Part shown: positions 1 to 10,853 of the stretch, in pieces
How positions within the stretch are numbered: the first letter of the stretch is position 1
Layout: each line of letters opens with the position of its first letter
DNA from: Neostapfia colusana
Lineage: Eukaryota > Streptophyta > Magnoliopsida > Poales > Poaceae
Direction of reading: 5' to 3'
NCBI GenBank assembly: GCA_030760725.1
Contig: JASWHV010000009.1
Coordinates: forward strand, 97,080,780-97,144,779
Length of the DNA stretch: 64,000 nt
Program-made: the position numbers and the translations under genes
The notes under the pieces: generated by a model
The model's database searches: none
What the model saw: only the letters and a program-made list of their open reading frames with translations
Told to the model about the DNA's origin: nothing

Positions 1-1603
1 CCATAATGCTCCCATTCTCATCATTGAATAGCCCATTAAAGTAATCCCACCATCTATTCTTAATCTCTTCATCCTTCACTAGAATACGGTCAGTCTCATC
101 TTTAATGCATTTAACTTGATTGAAATCCCTCATCTTTCTCTCGCGGATTTTTGCTATCTTGTATATGTCCTTTTCACCTTCTTTTGTCTCTAGTCTCTCA
201 TATAACTCATCATAGGCCTGTCCTCTTGCCTTACTCACAGCCCGCCTTGCATATTTCTTGGCCTCTTTGTACTTAAGCATGTTGCTTGCACTTCTATCAT
301 TATGCCAACTCTTGAAACACTCCTTCTTCTCCTTAATGGCTTTTTGTACATCCTCATTCCACCACCAAGTGTCTATCTACAAGTTTCCTTCCTTTTGTCA
401 CCCGAACACCTCACTAGCTACCTTCCTAATGCAAGTTGCCATCTTCACCCACATACTATCTGCATCTCCATTTTCTGCCCAGGGTCCTTCTGTGATCACC
501 TTATTTTTAAAGGATTCTTGTGGTTCTCCTTTCAACTTCCACCACTTTGTTCTTGTGATTTTGACACCTTTGTCCCGCAAAGAACATGTATGGAAGCGAA
601 AGTCAACTACCACAAGCTTATGTTGTGTCACAACACACTCCCCGGGGATCACCTTACAATCTAGACACTCTCGTCTATCCCTTCTCCTAGTGAGGACAAA
701 GTCAATCTGGCTAGAGTGTTGGGCACTACTAAAGGTCACTAGGTGAGATTGCCTCTTCCTAAAGAGGGTGTTAGCTACCAACAGATCATAGGCTACGGCA
801 AAGTCTAGGATGTCCTTACCCTCTTGATTTCTATCGCCACATCCAAAGCCTCCATGTACTCCCTCAAATCCTAGGTTAGTTGCACCCACATGACCATTGA
901 GATCTCCTCCTATGAGGAGTTTCTCGGTTATCGGTACACTACTAACCATATCCTCCAAGTCCTCCCAAAATTGCCTCTTAGCACTCATGTTGAGCCCAAC
1001 TTGTGGGGCATAAGCACTAATGACGTTCAAGACAATGTACCCAATTACTATCTTGATTAAGATGATCCTATCTCCTCGTCTTCGAACATCCACTACTCCA
1101 TCCTTAAGACTCTTATCTATTAGAACACGTACACCATTTCTAGTCCCAGCCGATCCAGAATACTAAAGCTTGAAACCGGTATTCTCGACTTCTCTCGCCT
1201 TTTGACCCGCCCATCTAGTCTCTTGTACACAAAGGATATTTACTCGTCTCCTAATGGAAACATCTACTAACTCACGTAGCTTCCCCGTAAAGGATCCTAC
1301 ATTCCAACTACCCACCCGAAATCTATGTTCCTCGGCTAGCTTTCTTACGCTTTGCACCCGTCGAGTAAGATGCAAAGACCCTTGCTCACTTATCACTACA
1401 TCCGGGCGATGATGTAGCGCGCCACTAAGGTGGTGGCGATCCGTCCCTTGCTCATTTAACACCATATTCGGGTTCCGATATGGCGCGCCACTAAGGCGGT
1501 GGCGACCCGGCCCTTGCGCACTTAACACCATACCCGGGTTCCGATATGGCGCGTCGCTAAGAGGGTTACGCCCCAACGAATTTCTATTGGGTTTCACTTC
1601 CAT
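1..1603 (-). pseudogene. RTE LINE endonuclease/RT ORF, broken
   Basis: This is the coding region of LINE copy 1, read from the first ATG at 1603. It encodes an N-terminal repeat region and an APE-type endonuclease with the motifs VGSWNVGSFTGK, CVQETRWAG, IGGDLNGHVG and SQIDFVLTRR. Two lesions are visible against the intact copy. The first is a nonsense codon at 1163-1165, where the other copy has tryptophan (TGG to TAG). The second is a small change just after the residues EVFG that brings a stop at 398-400 and shifts the frame. The remainder to base 1 covers the linker before the reverse transcriptase. Parts of such ORFs are often mislabelled 'craniofacial development protein 2-like'; this is not a host gene. 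Confidence 0.9.
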
Positions 1604-1678
1604 GAGAATGGCTAAGTGTAGTTGTTGGCTCGCCAAGCCTATCACAACCCCTCCTCCCTTACCCGGGCTTGGGACCGG
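1..1678 (-). mobile_element. RTE-type LINE, copy 1 (5' part; cut by window edge)
   Basis: This is a non-LTR retrotransposon on the minus strand. It is almost base-for-base the same family as the full-length copy at 26391-29841: both share the start near the CCGGTCCCAAGCCCGGG block, the three 66-bp tandem repeats and the endonuclease coding region. It runs from its 5' end at about 1678 down to base 1, which corresponds to about position 28096 of the full copy, so the reverse transcriptase and 3' tail lie outside the window. It abuts a CACTA terminus at 1679-1833 and probably inserted into it. The target-site duplication cannot be checked because the 3' end is missing. The high similarity of the two copies suggests recent activity of the family. 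Confidence 0.93.
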
Positions 1679-1833
1679 TGACGAAATTAAATTTATTTTT
1701 GACTATTTATTTTCGTGAGCCTTGTGCCGACAAAAATAAGCCTAAAATCCAGAAAATAATTATTTTTGTGGATTTTTTTTTTCATATTTTTGTGGGTATG
1801 TGGTCCACGAAAATATGCCGTTTTCGTGTAGTG
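1679..1833 (-). mobile_element. CACTA-type transposon terminus (truncated)
   Basis: The right edge reads TTTTCGTGTAGTG, the inverted form of a CACTA terminal repeat (CACTACACGAAAA). Short subterminal copies of the same motif follow inward: CACGAAAAT near 1806, TTTTTGTGG near 1765 and 1787, TTTTCGTGAG near 1712 and GACGAAATT near 1680. Clustered subterminal repeats are typical of CACTA elements, where they bind transposase. The element continues to the left but is cut off by LINE copy 1. This TIR differs from that of the CACTA element at 9376-10473, so a second family is represented. Confidence 0.65.
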
Positions 1834-2450
1834 CAGCTGTGCGTGCAGTGCTAAATGATAGTGAGTGCAAGCTGAAGGCAAAATAAAACTTGCTGGTATG
1901 CAGCATCAAAATTCTTTGCGAGTGCAAGTGTGTGTTCTAGATAGAGCTAGACCAACATCAGCATCTCAAACTTCCTCCGTTTCTCTTGTTCGATGCGCCA
2001 TTATCACTTCGTTGAATCAGCATTTGAAAATTGGAACTTCTGTCGATCCCTCCGCTGCTCATCATTGCTCTGCCTTCAGCTAGGTACTGCTCTACAATTC
2101 ACTTGCACAGAGCAATCTCCCAACGTCCGAGGAATTGAGATCCATGATGGTGGTAGAGGCCCATGCCAGGATCCCTTAATCTTCCTTGCACCAACGCTGA
2201 CACCACTTCACTGGCTAGCTTTGCTGGACCCTCGGGATTTGGAGGTGTTGAAACTGCACGTGCTAGGTATCCGTCGATCAGATATTGGACCTATGAAGTG
2301 TCTTGTATGTTTGAACAATTTTGGTGAATAGTGAACTCTGCTTCTGTTGTAGTCTTAAAGATGGACGTTGTTCATGTGGAAGAAGGGGTGACTTCTCCGA
2401 GGATTCACGCTGTTAATCATCACCGCTTGCCCAAAAACGCCATTTCAATC
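1834..2450. other. Low-copy sequence, no gene recognised
   Basis: No element is repeated here and no protein family is recognised. Short open stretches exist (for example from 2361), but nothing argues for coding. It is the left flank of the TRIM-like element and carries its left target duplication, CAATC, at 2446-2450. It is contiguous in origin with 8523-9375, so it probably belongs to the ancestral host locus that also holds the TSP9-like gene. Confidence 0.5.
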
Positions 2451-2565
2451 TGTTAGACTGTGTGTGTCTCAAGGGGTATTTTGGACTTTTGAGTTAGGCT
2501 TTATAGCCTATATATGTAACCCCCTTTGCATTATCAATAGATGTGTGTTCAGTTTTCATTCCAAT
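2451..2565 (+). repeat. 5' short LTR of the TRIM-like element
   Basis: It matches 8407-8517 along nearly its whole length: TGTTAGACTGTGTGTGTC, then a segment ending GCCTATATATGTAACC, then GCATTATCAATA. The TATATATG stretch near 2509 could serve as a TATA box. The last about 25 bases are less alike between the two copies, so the exact right border is uncertain by a few bases. Confidence 0.75.
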
Positions 2566-2566
2566 T

Positions 2567-2578
2567 TGGAATCAGATT
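2567..2578 (+). promoter_or_regulatory. Primer-binding-site-like sequence
   Basis: TGGAATCAGATT lies just inside the left LTR. It matches 9 of 12 positions of the initiator-methionine-tRNA PBS (TGGTATCAGAGC) used by most plant LTR elements, as expected for TRIMs. The mismatches make it either decayed or coincidental. Confidence 0.5.
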
Positions 2579-2869
2579 AGGGTTTGATTGGGCCTTCTCC
2601 TCCCAAAGTGCTCTCTCTCCCACCACCACGAGCTGCCGCCGTCTCCTCCATGTAGCAGGCGCTGCCGCCACTGCCAGTGCGCTGCCGCCCCTCGGTCTGC
2701 GCCCCTGCCGGCCCCCTCTCCTCTGGTCGCCGCTGCCGCGCCTTTGGCCGCCGGGAGAGGCTGCGCCGCCGCCGCAGAAGGCACGACTAGATCCGAGCGT
2801 CGTCCCCTTCCCCCTCCACCGGGCGCCGCCCCCTTCCGCCTCCACCAGCGCCGCCGCGGCCGGGATTTG

Positions 2870-5800
2870 TGTGGGGGCCTGACCCTCGACGGGGTCGTGC
2901 CGCTCACACGGGAATCACATTGGGTGGTGCTGCGCGATGCGGCACCCAATAGCACACACATAAGAAACTCGTATCACAAAACACAAATGCGGAAGCTTAC
3001 AAGTATTCTTTGTAAATAATTTATATCAAATAATTACAGCAGAAGATTAAATTTATCACGTTTAGTATCTACTAAGCACTCGAGAATATGTCAAGCCCAC
3101 GAACTCTTCTCACTAGCAACACGAAGTCATATAGCAGCAGCCGGGTTCTCCATGTGTTAAAAGACTCGGAAGTCTCCGAGTCTCACCGGACAACCTCCTC
3201 ATAGCATCGATGTTAACCTGCAAAATCACTCATATAGCAAGCGTGAGCACATAGGCTCAGTAAGACTGATCCGTCTCCTCAAAACAAGAAACTCTACATG
3301 CACGACAGATTGAATAAGGTAGCTAAATTTGCATAAAGGACTCGCCTACAGTTGATCCTTAACTTTCATATTTATAGCCTCATTTTTGAAGACCTTGAGC
3401 TGAACAACATCGCAACTCCACAATCAAACAAGAAACGCTTTGTTGCGATGCTTCTTGTCAAGGTGAAGAAACTTAATTTGCACTATCTCTAACTCAAGCA
3501 TGGACATTATACAATTTAGATCACAATTCTTATCAATTCAAAGTAATTCACTTCAGTTCTTACAATGTCAAAACGCAGTGGCCAAGTATGCTCATATAAC
3601 CGCGAGCGATGGTGATTCGAACCAGGACACACCCGGACTGCACGACACGTACACCCATCTCTGAGTTGCCGGCAGCAAACTCGATCGATGTCATACCCAG
3701 CCACCTTTCTTAAGTTCATCCACGCCGGAAGGGGTCCCATCGATCCGAACAACAAGCTCCCTCAAGGTACATATCCGCAGTGATATGTTCTTGAGCGAGT
3801 TACCTCCTGCTGTACTTTTGCAGAAAGCCTAAGCCGATCGGAAAAGTTCCCATGTGGATCTCACGAGGTACATCGGTTTCCTGGGTCCCATATAGCCAAT
3901 ATGCGCCCAGTACACAACTTAAAATTGTCTAACAGGGCCAAGTACGGACGGGCCTTAACCGACACAGGAAGGGCTATGCATGCACGGTCTGCAGCCTGCT
4001 GCATCTCAATCTCCCTGTCCGGTCTCAATTTCTCACTTTTGAATTTTCCTCACTGATTCTATTTAACCGTTCTGATGAAACCAAGCCCTAAACTCGCGAG
4101 TAGATTCTAACTACTCGACTTCTACCGGTCCTTCCAAATTAACATTTAGCGTAGCCTAAATCCACTCGAGGAGGTGCTACTCTACCCCTTCTCTCTTAGG
4201 TTAATCTGGTCATTCAATTGGGTTTTCAATATCATCTAGACCTAATGCAATTAGTATCTCATAGTTATGATCTCTATAAATGAAAAACTTTATAAAAATT
4301 ACTTGAAAGCAAACCGGAGCTTGCCTGTTTTGCAGTTGACTAGATTTTACAATCAGTTAGTGTTGCTGATAACTTGAGGCTTGATCACCTTACTCCTTGA
4401 TCCACCCTCAGTTGGCTTCACAATTCTCCACGTCGATGACTATACGATATGAAATGCATATGTATTTAATTTTAAAGTTTTTGCTAACACGGACTAATGA
4501 TAAGTTTAAAACCAGAACTATGTTTAAGAATTTAAAATGGAACTGGTGCTAGTGGATGTGGTTGGGTTTAGCAAAATGATCAAGTGTTAAGTGCTTTTCC
4601 TAATTGGAGTATTTTCACCTAAGCAAAATGTACTGAAAAGTACTGACCCAGAGCTTAAATTTAGCTGAAACTTTTCATGTGAGTTCTTGTCACAGGAAAC
4701 TATTCTGGACCAAAAATTAGCACTTTTCACTGAGTAGTTTATTCAGAACAATTCCCTAAGCATTTTGACTAAAAGGAATTAATTCTGAAGTAATTTACAT
4801 GTTCATGTCAAACTTAGTGAACTAAAATTTCAATTATAGTTCATAGAGCCTGCATGAATTTTCCTAGGATTTTTGGAGCTAAGAATTTCCCATAACTGAA
4901 TTTTCAAGTTTGGGACTTTTTCTGAAAAGTTTCTGTATTCATTTGAATACAACGAATTGTAATCTGAATTCTCCTACACATATCAACTTTAAATGAGTTG
5001 AAAATTTTACAGGTGTTCAATAGTATCCTAAAGATTATTCTGGCAAAATGGGAGGATTTTTGGATGAACCAAACCCCCTCTAAAATTCTTTTACTGAAAA
5101 GATTCAAAGAATTTTCTAGAATTAATTATTGATTTTCTTACAAATTGTGTTTCACATTTGTATAGAGTTCTTCAATCTGAACCTAACCGACTTTGAATCA
5201 CTAATTTTGGAGTTTCCTAGCAAAAGTTATGCTCTTCTAAAGTTGGATGGAAATCTGAAATTCAAATAAATCGGGGAAAATTTCAAACTGTGACAGTGGG
5301 GGTCTGGGCTACGTGGCGTCTCCTCAGGTAATGCCACACAGGGCCACAGGGTCATCGGTGCATTGTCATAACTTGATCCGGTGCAACAGAAGATCCCAGC
5401 TTCCTTTTCCTCTCACTGACAGCGGGCCCAGCGCCTCCTTCTGCTTCCTCCGGACAGCTCCTGCGCGCCCGTGCTCGCCGAAGCTCATCGGAGCTCGGTC
5501 GTCCGGCCTCCTCCCGTCCTCCCACTCGCCGCCAGCCCCTAAAAACACGTGCTGAACACGTTGGAAGGGTTTCCCTGGGGGCGGCGACGGCTCTACCCTA
5601 GCTCGCACCAAGCCGCGGCTCCCACCGAAGTTCGGCGACATCGCCCGCCATTTCTAGCCCGCCAAAAACCCGGTGGACTGGCTCTACAGCTTCAGTGGAG
5701 CACCGAGGAGTTCGACGTAAACTCAAACTAGCTAGTAAGGGGCACTAAAGTGGTTCTCACCGTGCGCTTGAGACTCCCCGCTACGGTCGTCAAGGAGAAA

Positions 5801-7077
5801 ACGTGAAATCGTGCTCATTCATCCAATTTTAGCTAGGTATCCCCAGAGGAAAGGGTCCTTACTAAGTTCAGCTCCCGTGTGCACAAAATGATGCCCTCTA
5901 AACAAACTTTGAGTGTGAATTTCCTCAAGGCTTACCCAAAGGTCGGTTTAGACCAGTCGGAAGTAAAACGGAAATCCCGCCGGCGATGATCCACGGCTTG
6001 AGCTAAGCTTTGGAGGTGAGAAGTAAGGAGGTCATGCGCGTCCAAGGGTGCTCTTGTTCGGGTGAGCCTCTGTAGGGCTGTCCATGTGAGCCTCCTCCGT
6101 CGGTTGCTTTCAGCCGCCGCTATAAAGAAGCGTTCTCGAGTGAGGGAGGCCAAGCACCGGTCGGTTGAGACCCGAGGAGGTCGTGGAGGGATCCCTGGTG
6201 CCGTTTTGCCACTGCTTGAGGCTTCGTACGCGATGAAACACCGGCTCACGATCACCCGAGGGTGGCGGCGGTGGTTCTGCTGAGCTTGGCGCGAGGGAGG
6301 AAAAGCTGCTGCAGTGTTTCTATTCGTGGGCAAAAGGAACACGACTTGAGCTGTTAACAACACCGAGAAGGTCGCCAGCGCGAGAGGATACGAGAGGAGG
6401 TGTCCCTCGGCTTCCCGCTCGGTGTCGGGCTGAGGAGCCTTGGCTGCTTCGAGTGAAACACAGAGAAAACAGAGTCTTCAGGTGTAAGGCAAATTGTTCC
6501 AATGACAAATGGGTCCTACTCCTATTCCCCCTCCTTATCTTCACCAAAATATCCAAAATTTGGCAGGTGATAAAATTCAAACTTGTGGAGCTACAATCTG
6601 AAATTTAATTGGATAATTGGTCATGTTTCATCCAAATTCAAATTTGAATTTGAGTTCCTATGCAATTTAGAGTCCTCTTTAAAATGGTTTGCAAAGTTCC
6701 TCCAAAAAATTATCAAACTTTGTATCCCCACTAATTTGGACCTGAGGAATTCAAATATGAAATCTGATTTTTGATTTGGCTGCTGCAAATGGGATTTGTA
6801 ACACCACAGTTTGCATTTCTATGGTGCTATCCTCATTTGAAATTTGAGTTGAACAAATTGAGTTTGAAAACTTATTTTTAAACTTTCTATTGCACATGAG
6901 AGCTTCCACATGGGTTTAAATCAACTTTGTCCCCAAACACTGAACTAATAATTTGCTAGTGTGGTGGAACTCATGTGCATTATCACATGTGGAAAGTTTA
7001 AACAAGTCCCTTCATGAGCTCATACCAAATGGCATTCAAACTTTGTTTTATTTCCTTTACATTTTGGGACCTTTACA
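2870..7077 (-). mobile_element. Solo LTR (4.2 kb) of a Tekay-like family
   Basis: In minus orientation the LTR begins TGTAAAGGTCCC (right edge 7077) and ends GGCCCCCACA (left edge 2870). It is flanked by a perfect 5-bp duplication ATTTG (2865-2869 and 7078-7082), so this is one complete LTR without an internal region, the product of LTR-LTR recombination. Related LTRs in this window are at 32119-36260, 42454-45973 and 54835-58709. They share the start TGTAAAAGTCCC and the block GCATCG/CATAACACGGCACCACCC near the end. No protein-coding content is seen. Open frames around 5313-6580 fall in the GC-rich leader part of the LTR and are not conserved between copies. Confidence 0.88.
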
Positions 7078-7229
7078 ATTTGGGGGGATGCCCCCTATCC
7101 ACCAGCGCCGCCGCGGCCGGAAATGGGGGCGCCGCCCCCTTACCCCTCTCCTACAGTGCTTCCACCGCCGGATTTGGCCCCCCTTCCCCCTCTCCTCCAG
7201 CGCTGCCACCCCCTGGCCAGCCGGCAAGC

Positions 7230-7440
7230 CGCCAAGCCTTGGCCATCAGGGTCCGCTGGATCCGCGCCTGCTTGGCTCTGGCCTCCAAGGGCTGCTGGAT
7301 CCGAGCCCGCCAGCCTCTGGCCGCCGGGGGTTGCTGGATCCGTGTCCACAGTGTTCTGGCCGCCGGGGGCTGCTAGATCCGTGCCTGCCGGGTTCTGACC
7401 ACCAAGGGCCCTTGAACCCACGCCCGCCATGTCCTAGCCG
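7230..7440 (+). repeat. GC-rich minisatellite, about 50-bp unit
   Basis: Successive units resemble CTGGCCGCCGGGGGTTGCTG followed by a GATCCGTGCC-like stretch, with substitutions between copies. About four units are visible inside the TRIM-like element. Confidence 0.7.
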
Positions 7441-7489
7441 CCGGGTGTTGCTAGATCCATGTCTACCGGGCCTCATGGCACCTCCATCG

Positions 7490-8110
7490 CGCGTCTTTCC
7501 TCCTACCCCGCGCTGCCGGCCTCCGTCGTGTGCGTCTCTCCTCCTACCCCACGCTGTCGGCCTTCCGCACATGTCCCTCCTCCTACCCCGCGCTGCAGGC
7601 CTTCTGCATGCTTCCTTGCCCTTCTACTCTGCATCGTCAGCCTCCGCCTCGTGCGTCTCTCATACCCCGTGCTGCCGGCCTTTCGCACGCATCCCTCCTC
7701 CTACCCTGCACCGTCGGCCTTCCGCGCGCGTCCCTGCCCTCCTATCCCGCGCTACCGGCCTTCCGCGAGCGTCCTTGCTCTCCTACCCCGCGCCGTCGGC
7801 CTTCGCCATGCGCGTCCCTCCTACCCCGCGCTGCCGGCCTTCCGAGCGCGTCCCTGCCTTCCTACCACGCGCCGTCGGCCTTTACCGCGTGCATCCCTCT
7901 TCCTACCCCGCTTTTCCGGCCTTCCATGCGCGTCCTTGCCCCCCTACCCCGCGTCGTCGGCCTCCGCCGCGCGCGTCTCTCCTACTCCGTGCTGCCGGCC
8001 TTCCGCGCGCATCCCTCCTACCCCGCGCTGCCAGCCTTCCGCGCGCGTCCCTGCCCTCCTATCCCGCGCTGCCGGCCTTTCGCATGCGTCGCCGCCCTCC
8101 GCCACACGCA
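7490..8110 (+). repeat. GC-rich minisatellite, 39-42-bp unit, about 15 copies
   Basis: Degenerate units of the form CCTACCCCGCGCTGCCGGCC plus TTCCGCGCGCGTCCCTC repeat in direct order, with small length changes. The array lies in the interior of the TRIM-like element, between the nested solo LTR and the 3' short LTR. Long open frames on both strands (for example 6953-8293) simply follow the repeat and change frame between units. Confidence 0.85.
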
Positions 8111-8406
8111 TTTGGGCCATCTCTACCGGTCGTGCCCCTCATGGTAAGGTGTTTGCGGCCCACTCCGTCCTCGCCGCCGCTCGGGAGCGTGAGTGGGCTC
8201 TTCTACGGTGTTCTCCGCGGGAAGTTGTTAGAGTGTGTGTTTACTCCTGTATGTAGGGTCTTTTGGTTCAGTCTCAGCATCTGCCACGGCTAGATGTTGT
8301 GACTGCGAGGGGGTCTTATTAGAGTGTTTATATGTTTGCTCATGTAGGAAGTGTGTTGTTGTCCAGTCTCAACATCTATCACAGCTAGAGTTTCGACCGC
8401 GGGGGA

Positions 8407-8517
8407 TGTTAGACTGTGTGTGTCAAGGGGTATTTTGGTCTTTTGAGTTGGGCTTCATAGCCTATATATGTAACCCCTTTGCATTATCAATATAGAGAGA
8501 CTTCATTTCTTTCAATA
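8407..8517 (+). repeat. 3' short LTR of the TRIM-like element
   Basis: This is the second copy of the terminal repeat at 2451-2565. It is preceded by a polypurine-like GCGGGGGA and followed by the target duplication CAATC at 8518-8522. It contains GCCTATATATGTAACCCC, shared with the left copy. Confidence 0.78.
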
Positions 8518-8522
8518 CAATC

Positions 8523-9375
8523 CGTGAGGACCTATGCCTAGAATGGATCGGCATTCTTGCGTGAGGCATCACCAGGTGATGAACATTCGATTCCCTCATC
8601 GTCGAAATGAACAATCTCTGTTGGGGCGTCTTGCGCAGGACGCGGCTCTGCAAGTCCAGATGCATATCAGACGGCGTACGCATCTCATGAAGTTGTTTGC
8701 ATGGCACTGTGCTGCATATTACTATTGTTGGATTGCTGCGCATCCGTTCGCCGATCTGCAAACACAAAGTTTGTACCTTGTTTCTTGCCACGAGCCTCAC
8801 CCCCTTTTGCCGCGGCGCTAGTCACTCCTCCACTCTAGAGCGGCAGCAGCAACCAATTTTGTATCATGTAGCACCTAGAACAGCTGAAGATAAGTCCATG
8901 TATCATGAACTTCCTTTTACAGGAAGAGGGTCTGGGTGCTGAATACGCCCACTTCTGGAGCATGGCTTTTGCAACCATGGAAGAGTACAAGCGGGTGAAT
9001 CCCTTTCTGTTTTGCGCACGCTTCATAGATCCTTGGCAGGTTGTCGGGCCAACGTATGTCCCGGGAGTAAAGAAAACTTCTGAATGTCTTGTTGTTCTTG
9101 ATAAGTACCAAACAAGCTATTCCCAAAACACGGCTGAAAGTGAAGAGGGCCCAAGATAAGTGTATTCAAGGTTTCTTATATGGGGAGAGTCAGGACTCGT
9201 AGGAAATTCATGGTTCTTTTCTGGAGGTAACACATGCCATCTCACTACAACCACATGCTAAGTTGTAAGGTACGGAGGCCGCAGCATGGTATGGTCTCTA
9301 CGAAGAAGAGAATTCAAGAGATCATGAGCTGATCGTCTTGATGTATCTGAAGGTCATTTATCGTCATATGACTCG
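8523..9375. other. Low-copy sequence, no gene recognised
   Basis: This is the right flank of the TRIM-like element. Several short frames (8534-8821, 8905-9159) read without obvious repeats and have protein-like composition, but no domain is recognised and the frames are broken. It may be a decayed host gene or an old element. It ends at the CACTA insertion, whose left flanking triplet is TCG (9373-9375). Confidence 0.45.
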
Positions 9376-10473
9376 CACTACAGGGATAAGACGGACTTAC
9401 GACGGTTAAGGCCGTCGTAATTAAGTCATAAACCGTCGGTGGCAGCGCGAGCGGCCGGCGGCACCTTGCAGCGACGGCGGCGGGCGGAGGCGGCGCCGGC
9501 ATCGGCGACGCTCGGCGAGACGAGGCGAGCCGCCCTGGCATCCCCCCGCCACCGACTGGATGGCTAGGCGTCGGTACACTGTCGGCGACGGCGGGGGCTG
9601 GTGGCAGCGGGGCCGGGGGTAAAGCAAAAACAAGGTGCTTAAACAACTAATCAATCAATTAACTAAATTAAATAACTAAAATCAGAAACAATTACTAATT
9701 TAAACCAAATAATGAACAATTAAACTAATTATCTACTAAATACATACAAATTGATTAAGTATTTAAAATTTTATCTAATCTAACTAACAACTAATTACAA
9801 AAACTAAAAAAATTACTTGATTCGGCCTGGCGACGACGGCGATGGCTGCAGCGACGGAGGCGGTGGCGGTCCGCGGGAAGCAGGGGGTGGGGGCCGCGGC
9901 CGGCAGCGGCAAGGTTGGGGCCGGAGGCAGCGAGGTAGGGGCCGGTGGGGCTCCGGAGGCGGCAGGTGGTGAGGCCGGGGCCCGTGGGGATCGATCGGAA
10001 GCAGGCGGCGACCTCCGGGGCCGCGGGCTCCGAGATCCAGGGCGGCGCCACCAGTGGGGGCCGAGGGCGCCGACGGCGGGGGCGGCGAGGGACGACGGTG
10101 GCGGGCAGGGGCAGCGGTGGGTGGCGGCGGAGGAAGAACGGTCGATCGGGCTCAGGCGGAGGAAAGAGAGGCGCTGGGGCTCGGGCCGTGGTATAAGACC
10201 CCTATTTACGACAGCCTGGACACGGGCCGTCGTAAGTCTGGCCATCGTAAATAACAGCTAACTTACGACGGTCACGATCTGGCCGTTTTAAATAACATTA
10301 TTTATGATGGTCAACCCTATAACCGTCGTAAATGAACTTAGCCGTTGTAAATTTAGCCTTTTCCTGTAGTGACTTACGACGGCGTCCGTTGGCCGTCGTA
10401 AGTAATCTAATTTACGACGGCCGACCCTCGTAAATAATACCGGCCATCATAAAATGTCGATTTTCCTGTAGTG
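9376..10473. mobile_element. Non-autonomous CACTA transposon (1.1 kb)
   Basis: The left end starts CACTACAGGGATAA and the right end is TTTTCCTGTAGTG, together a CACTA-type inverted repeat pair. Many subterminal copies of TTACGACGG and its complement CCGTCGTAA, in both orientations, fill 9388-9440 and 10200-10460. The flanking triplets are TCG (left) and TCA (right), a 3-bp duplication with one mismatch that CpG decay could explain. No transposase is encoded. The middle holds two very GC-rich blocks (9425-9620 and 9838-10190) separated by an AT-rich stretch. These could be captured host sequence, but no domain is recognised in their frames. Mobilisation would need a transposase from elsewhere. 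Confidence 0.83.
10260..10473. repeat. Doubled CACTA right terminus
   Basis: The right end occurs twice in tandem. One end, TTTTCCTGTAGTG, finishes at 10371, and another about 100-bp segment with the same TTACGACGG-type motifs runs to a second TTTTCCTGTAGTG at 10473. The flanking triplet fits the outer copy better. Confidence 0.75.
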
Positions 10474-10853
10474 TCATATCTACATGATTTAGAAGCAAAA
10501 CTTGATATAAGGAGTAGAAAGAACCTTAAAATTTCCCATCTCTTGCAAGGTGTCTGAGGTGTAAAAGAAACTGTACTTTTTCGTGACACCTGGGATGAGC
10601 GATTAGATGCTTAGTTTCTCCTTGCTATAACAACGAGCAACCGACTAAGCACATGCGTACTTCTACTTTCTTTATATAAAGCTTAGAAAAGAAGCATATG
10701 CAGAAATGATGGAACAAATGCTCTGTTCAAATTACAGTAACAGACCGGAGGAGGCAGTACTACAGAGATGTTTGGATTTGGAAGCTTGGTGAGGAGGTAT
10801 TTGGATGCGGTAATTAAAGTACTCTTCGATTTGAAGCACCCGTACAAGCACGT
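10474..10853. other. 3' flank of the TSP9-like gene
   Basis: No coding region is seen. On the minus strand this follows the TSP9-like stop codon and would hold the 3' untranslated region. A clear polyadenylation hexamer was not identified with confidence. It ends at the CACTA element. Confidence 0.45.

Larger units (their letters stand above)
2451..8517 (+). mobile_element. Short-LTR (TRIM-like) retrotransposon with non-coding GC-rich interior
   Basis: Two about 112-bp terminal repeats start with TGTTAGACTGTGTGTGTC, at 2451-2565 and 8407-8517, and are flanked by a perfect 5-bp duplication CAATC (2446-2450 and 8518-8522). A PBS-like site follows the left repeat, and a purine run (GCGGGGGA) precedes the right one. 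After removing the nested 4.2-kb solo LTR, the element is about 1.85 kb with no gag or pol. This matches terminal-repeat retrotransposons in miniature, although those usually have shorter interiors. The interior is a GC-rich, proline/alanine-codon-like stretch (2579-2864 and 7083-7230) followed by two minisatellites. The long ORFs there are judged artefacts of composition. A captured host segment is possible. Confidence 0.72.

Noticed and set aside
398..1093. Host gene resembling 'craniofacial development protein 2'
   Set aside because: It is the endonuclease region of an RTE LINE, continuous with the intact copy at 26492-29614.
6953..8293. 446-codon open frame, and overlapping frames on both strands
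   Set aside because: It starts inside the solo LTR and runs through the 39-42-bp minisatellite. The composition is repeat-driven and the unit length is not a constant multiple of three.
9842..10261. Gly/Ala-rich frame of 139 codons
   Set aside because: It lies within the GC-rich middle of a non-autonomous CACTA element. The alternative frames are equally open, so composition explains it.
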